The notes under the pieces: model-generated
The model's database searches: none
The model's input: only the letters and a program-made list of their open reading frames with translations
What the model was told of the DNA's origin: nothing
DNA from: Chloroflexota bacterium
GTDB taxonomy: Bacteria; Chloroflexota; Limnocylindria; QHBO01
DNA length: 22,606 nucleotides
Assembly: GCA_029865285.1 (NCBI GenBank)
Contig: JAOUHE010000009.1
Coordinates: 1 to 22,606, forward strand
Direction of reading: 5' to 3'
Translations under genes and position numbers: made by a program
Shown: positions 21,163 through 22,606 of the stretch, one piece after another
How the letters are laid out: every line of letters begins with the position of its first letter
How positions within the stretch are numbered: the stretch's first letter is position 1

Positions 21163-22606
21163 CTAGGCCTTGAGCGGGTCGATCCGGTCGGGGTCGATTC
21201 CCAGTTCGGCGATCGCCCGCACCAGCTCGTCGGCTCCCGCCTGGCCGCCCTGGTGCAGCCCATGAAGCGCGGCGTACGCGACCTGCTCGGCGTTCACCTC
21301 GAAGTGGGCCCGCAGCGCCTCGCGGGTGTCGCTGCGGCCGAACCCGTCGGTCCCGAGCACGGTGTAGGGGCGGTCGATCCAGTGGGTCACCATATCGGGG
21401 ATCGCCTTCATGTAGTCGGTGGCCGCCACGATCGGTCCGGTGGTCGGGCCGAGCTGTGCCACGACCCAGGGGACGCGCGGCTCGGTTTCAGGATGGAGGC
21501 GGTTCCAGCGCTCGACCTCGAGCGCGTCGTGGCGGAGCTGCCCGAACGAGGGGGCGCTCCACACGTCGGCGGCCACGTCGTAGCGCTCCGCCAGCAGCTC
21601 GGCGGCACGCAGGACTTCGTGGAGGATTGAGCCCGAGCCGAGCAGCTGGACGCGCCGCGTGCCACGCTCGGCCGGCCGGTAGAGGTAGAGGCCGCGCAGG
21701 ACCCCCTCCTCGACGCCATCGGGCTTGGGCGGCATCGGCCAGTTCTCGTTGTAGAGGGTGATGTAGTAGAAGACGTCCTCGCCTGCCTCGCCGTACATCC
21801 GCCGCATCCCGTCGCGCACGATGATCGCCAGCTCGTAGGCGAAGGCAGGGTCGTACGCGAGCAGGTTCGGAATCGTCGATGCGAGCACGTGGGAGTGCCC
21901 GTCGTTGTGCTGCAGCCCCTCGCCGGTGAGGGTGGTGCGACCGGCGGTGGCGCCCATCATGAAGCCGCGTCCACGGGCGTCACCGAAGGCCCAGGCGAAG
22001 TCGCCGGTCCGCTGGAAGCCGAACATCGAGTAGAAGATGTAGAAGGGGATCATCGCCTCGCCGTGGGTGGCGTACGCGGTCCCCGCTGCGGTGAAGTCGG
22101 CCATGGCGCCGGCCTCGGTGATTCCCTCCTCGAGGATCTGGCCGTCGGTCGCCTCGACGTACGAGAGGAGCAGCTCCTTGTCGACCGCGGTGTAGCGCTG
22201 GCCGAGCGGGTTGTAGATGCCGATCTCCTTGAAGAGCGAGTCGAGGCCGAAGGTGCGAGCCTCGTCGGGGATGATCGGCACCACCCGGCGCCCGATGTTC
22301 GGATCGCGCACCAGGTTGCGCAGCAGCCGGGCGAAGGCCATGGTCGTGCTCGCAGGCCGATCCGCCCCGAGGAACAGTTCGCCGAAGGCAGCCTCGTCGG
22401 GCGCGGGGAGCGGCTTCGCCTGCGCGGTGCGCTTCGGTACCGACCCGCCGAGCGCCCGCCGCCGCTCGAGCATGTACTGTACCTCGGGCGAATCGGGGCC
22501 GGGGTGGTAGTACGGCGCCTCGGCAAGCTGGTCGTCGGGGATCGGCAGCTCCAATCGGTCGCGGAAAATGCGCAGCTCGGCCTCGTTGAGCTTCTTGGCC
22601 TGGTGC
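21163..22606 (-). CDS. aceE: Pyruvate dehydrogenase E1 component, homodimeric type (partial, C-terminal part)
   Basis: The gene runs off the right edge; 481 codons are seen, about half of the usual 890 residues. It aligns without gaps of note to E. coli AceE: RLVPII-like VVPIIPDEARTFGLDSLFKEIGIY, GQILEEGI, IPFYIFYSMFGFQRTGD, GRTTLTGEGLQHNDGHSH, VQLLGSGSI and VLGTDGFGRSDTRE. These belong to the middle (pyrimidine-binding) and C-terminal transketolase domains. The enzyme decarboxylates pyruvate with thiamine diphosphate and passes acetyl to E2. The frame continues upstream of the TTG at 22554 into HQAKKLNEAELRIF, so that codon is not the start. Hairpins follow the stop. Confidence 0.95.
   Translation of the reverse strand, partial: HQAKKLNEAELRIFRDRLELPIPDDQLAEAPYYHPGPDSPEVQYMLERRRALGGSVPKRTAQAKPLPAPDEAAFGELFLGADRPASTTMAFARLLRNLVRDPNIGRRVVPIIPDEARTFGLDSLFKEIGIYNPLGQRYTAVDKELLLSYVEATDGQILEEGITEAGAMADFTAAGTAYATHGEAMIPFYIFYSMFGFQRTGDFAWAFGDARGRGFMMGATAGRTTLTGEGLQHNDGHSHVLASTIPNLLAYDPAFAYELAIIVRDGMRRMYGEAGEDVFYYITLYNENWPMPPKPDGVEEGVLRGLYLYRPAERGTRRVQLLGSGSILHEVLRAAELLAERYDVAADVWSAPSFGQLRHDALEVERWNRLHPETEPRVPWVVAQLGPTTGPIVAATDYMKAIPDMVTHWIDRPYTVLGTDGFGRSDTREALRAHFEVNAEQVAYAALHGLHQGGQAGADELVRAIAELGIDPDRIDPLKA

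Overview
This is a high-GC window from a bacterial chromosome, probably a monoderm-like high-GC lineage. Chloroflexota (Limnocylindria-like) is my first guess and Actinobacteriota my second. The guess rests on base composition, many TAnnnT -10 boxes placed 6-9 nt before start codons (leaderless genes), surface proteins built on Pro/Thr/Ser linkers, and the mix of families. I cannot fix the taxon from sequence alone.

Left part (1-6050). A UgpC/MalK-type sugar ABC ATPase on the minus strand is divergent from a secreted CAP/SCP-domain protein. A plus-strand transcription unit follows: a LolD/MacB-type ABC ATPase, a 10-TM double FtsX/MacB permease and a PPC (DUF296) domain protein.

Middle (6077-11734). 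Three large surface proteins with unrelated repeat folds surround a tRNA-Arg(TCG) gene. They are an RCC1-repeat lipoprotein, a Kelch-repeat membrane-anchored protein (both minus, one unit), and an SH3b plus Asp-box-like repeat protein (plus). Two membrane proteins of unknown function follow (11872-13230), convergent on a strong 14-bp hairpin.

Right part (13503-20958). A long, tightly packed minus-strand gene series starts at a recognisable TTGACA promoter with an inverted repeat just upstream. In transcription order it encodes a 50-aa basic protein, a DUF2089 zinc-ribbon/HTH regulator, a DUF4097 beta-strand-repeat protein, a SHOCT-like/LiaX-type protein, an MFS exporter and two tandem KimA-family K+ importers. 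The DUF2089, DUF4097 and SHOCT-like proteins each carry the same short helical motif, so they probably interact. The two KimA paralogs overlap by ATGA, and one has lost an aspartate at a position implicated in K+ binding in KimA.

The window ends inside aceE (homodimeric pyruvate dehydrogenase E1), whose C-terminal part lies at 21163-22606. The best candidate for a poorly described system is the DUF2089/DUF4097/SHOCT/MFS/KimA module: a possible envelope- or ion-stress operon that couples a self-associating regulator and scaffold to export and potassium uptake.
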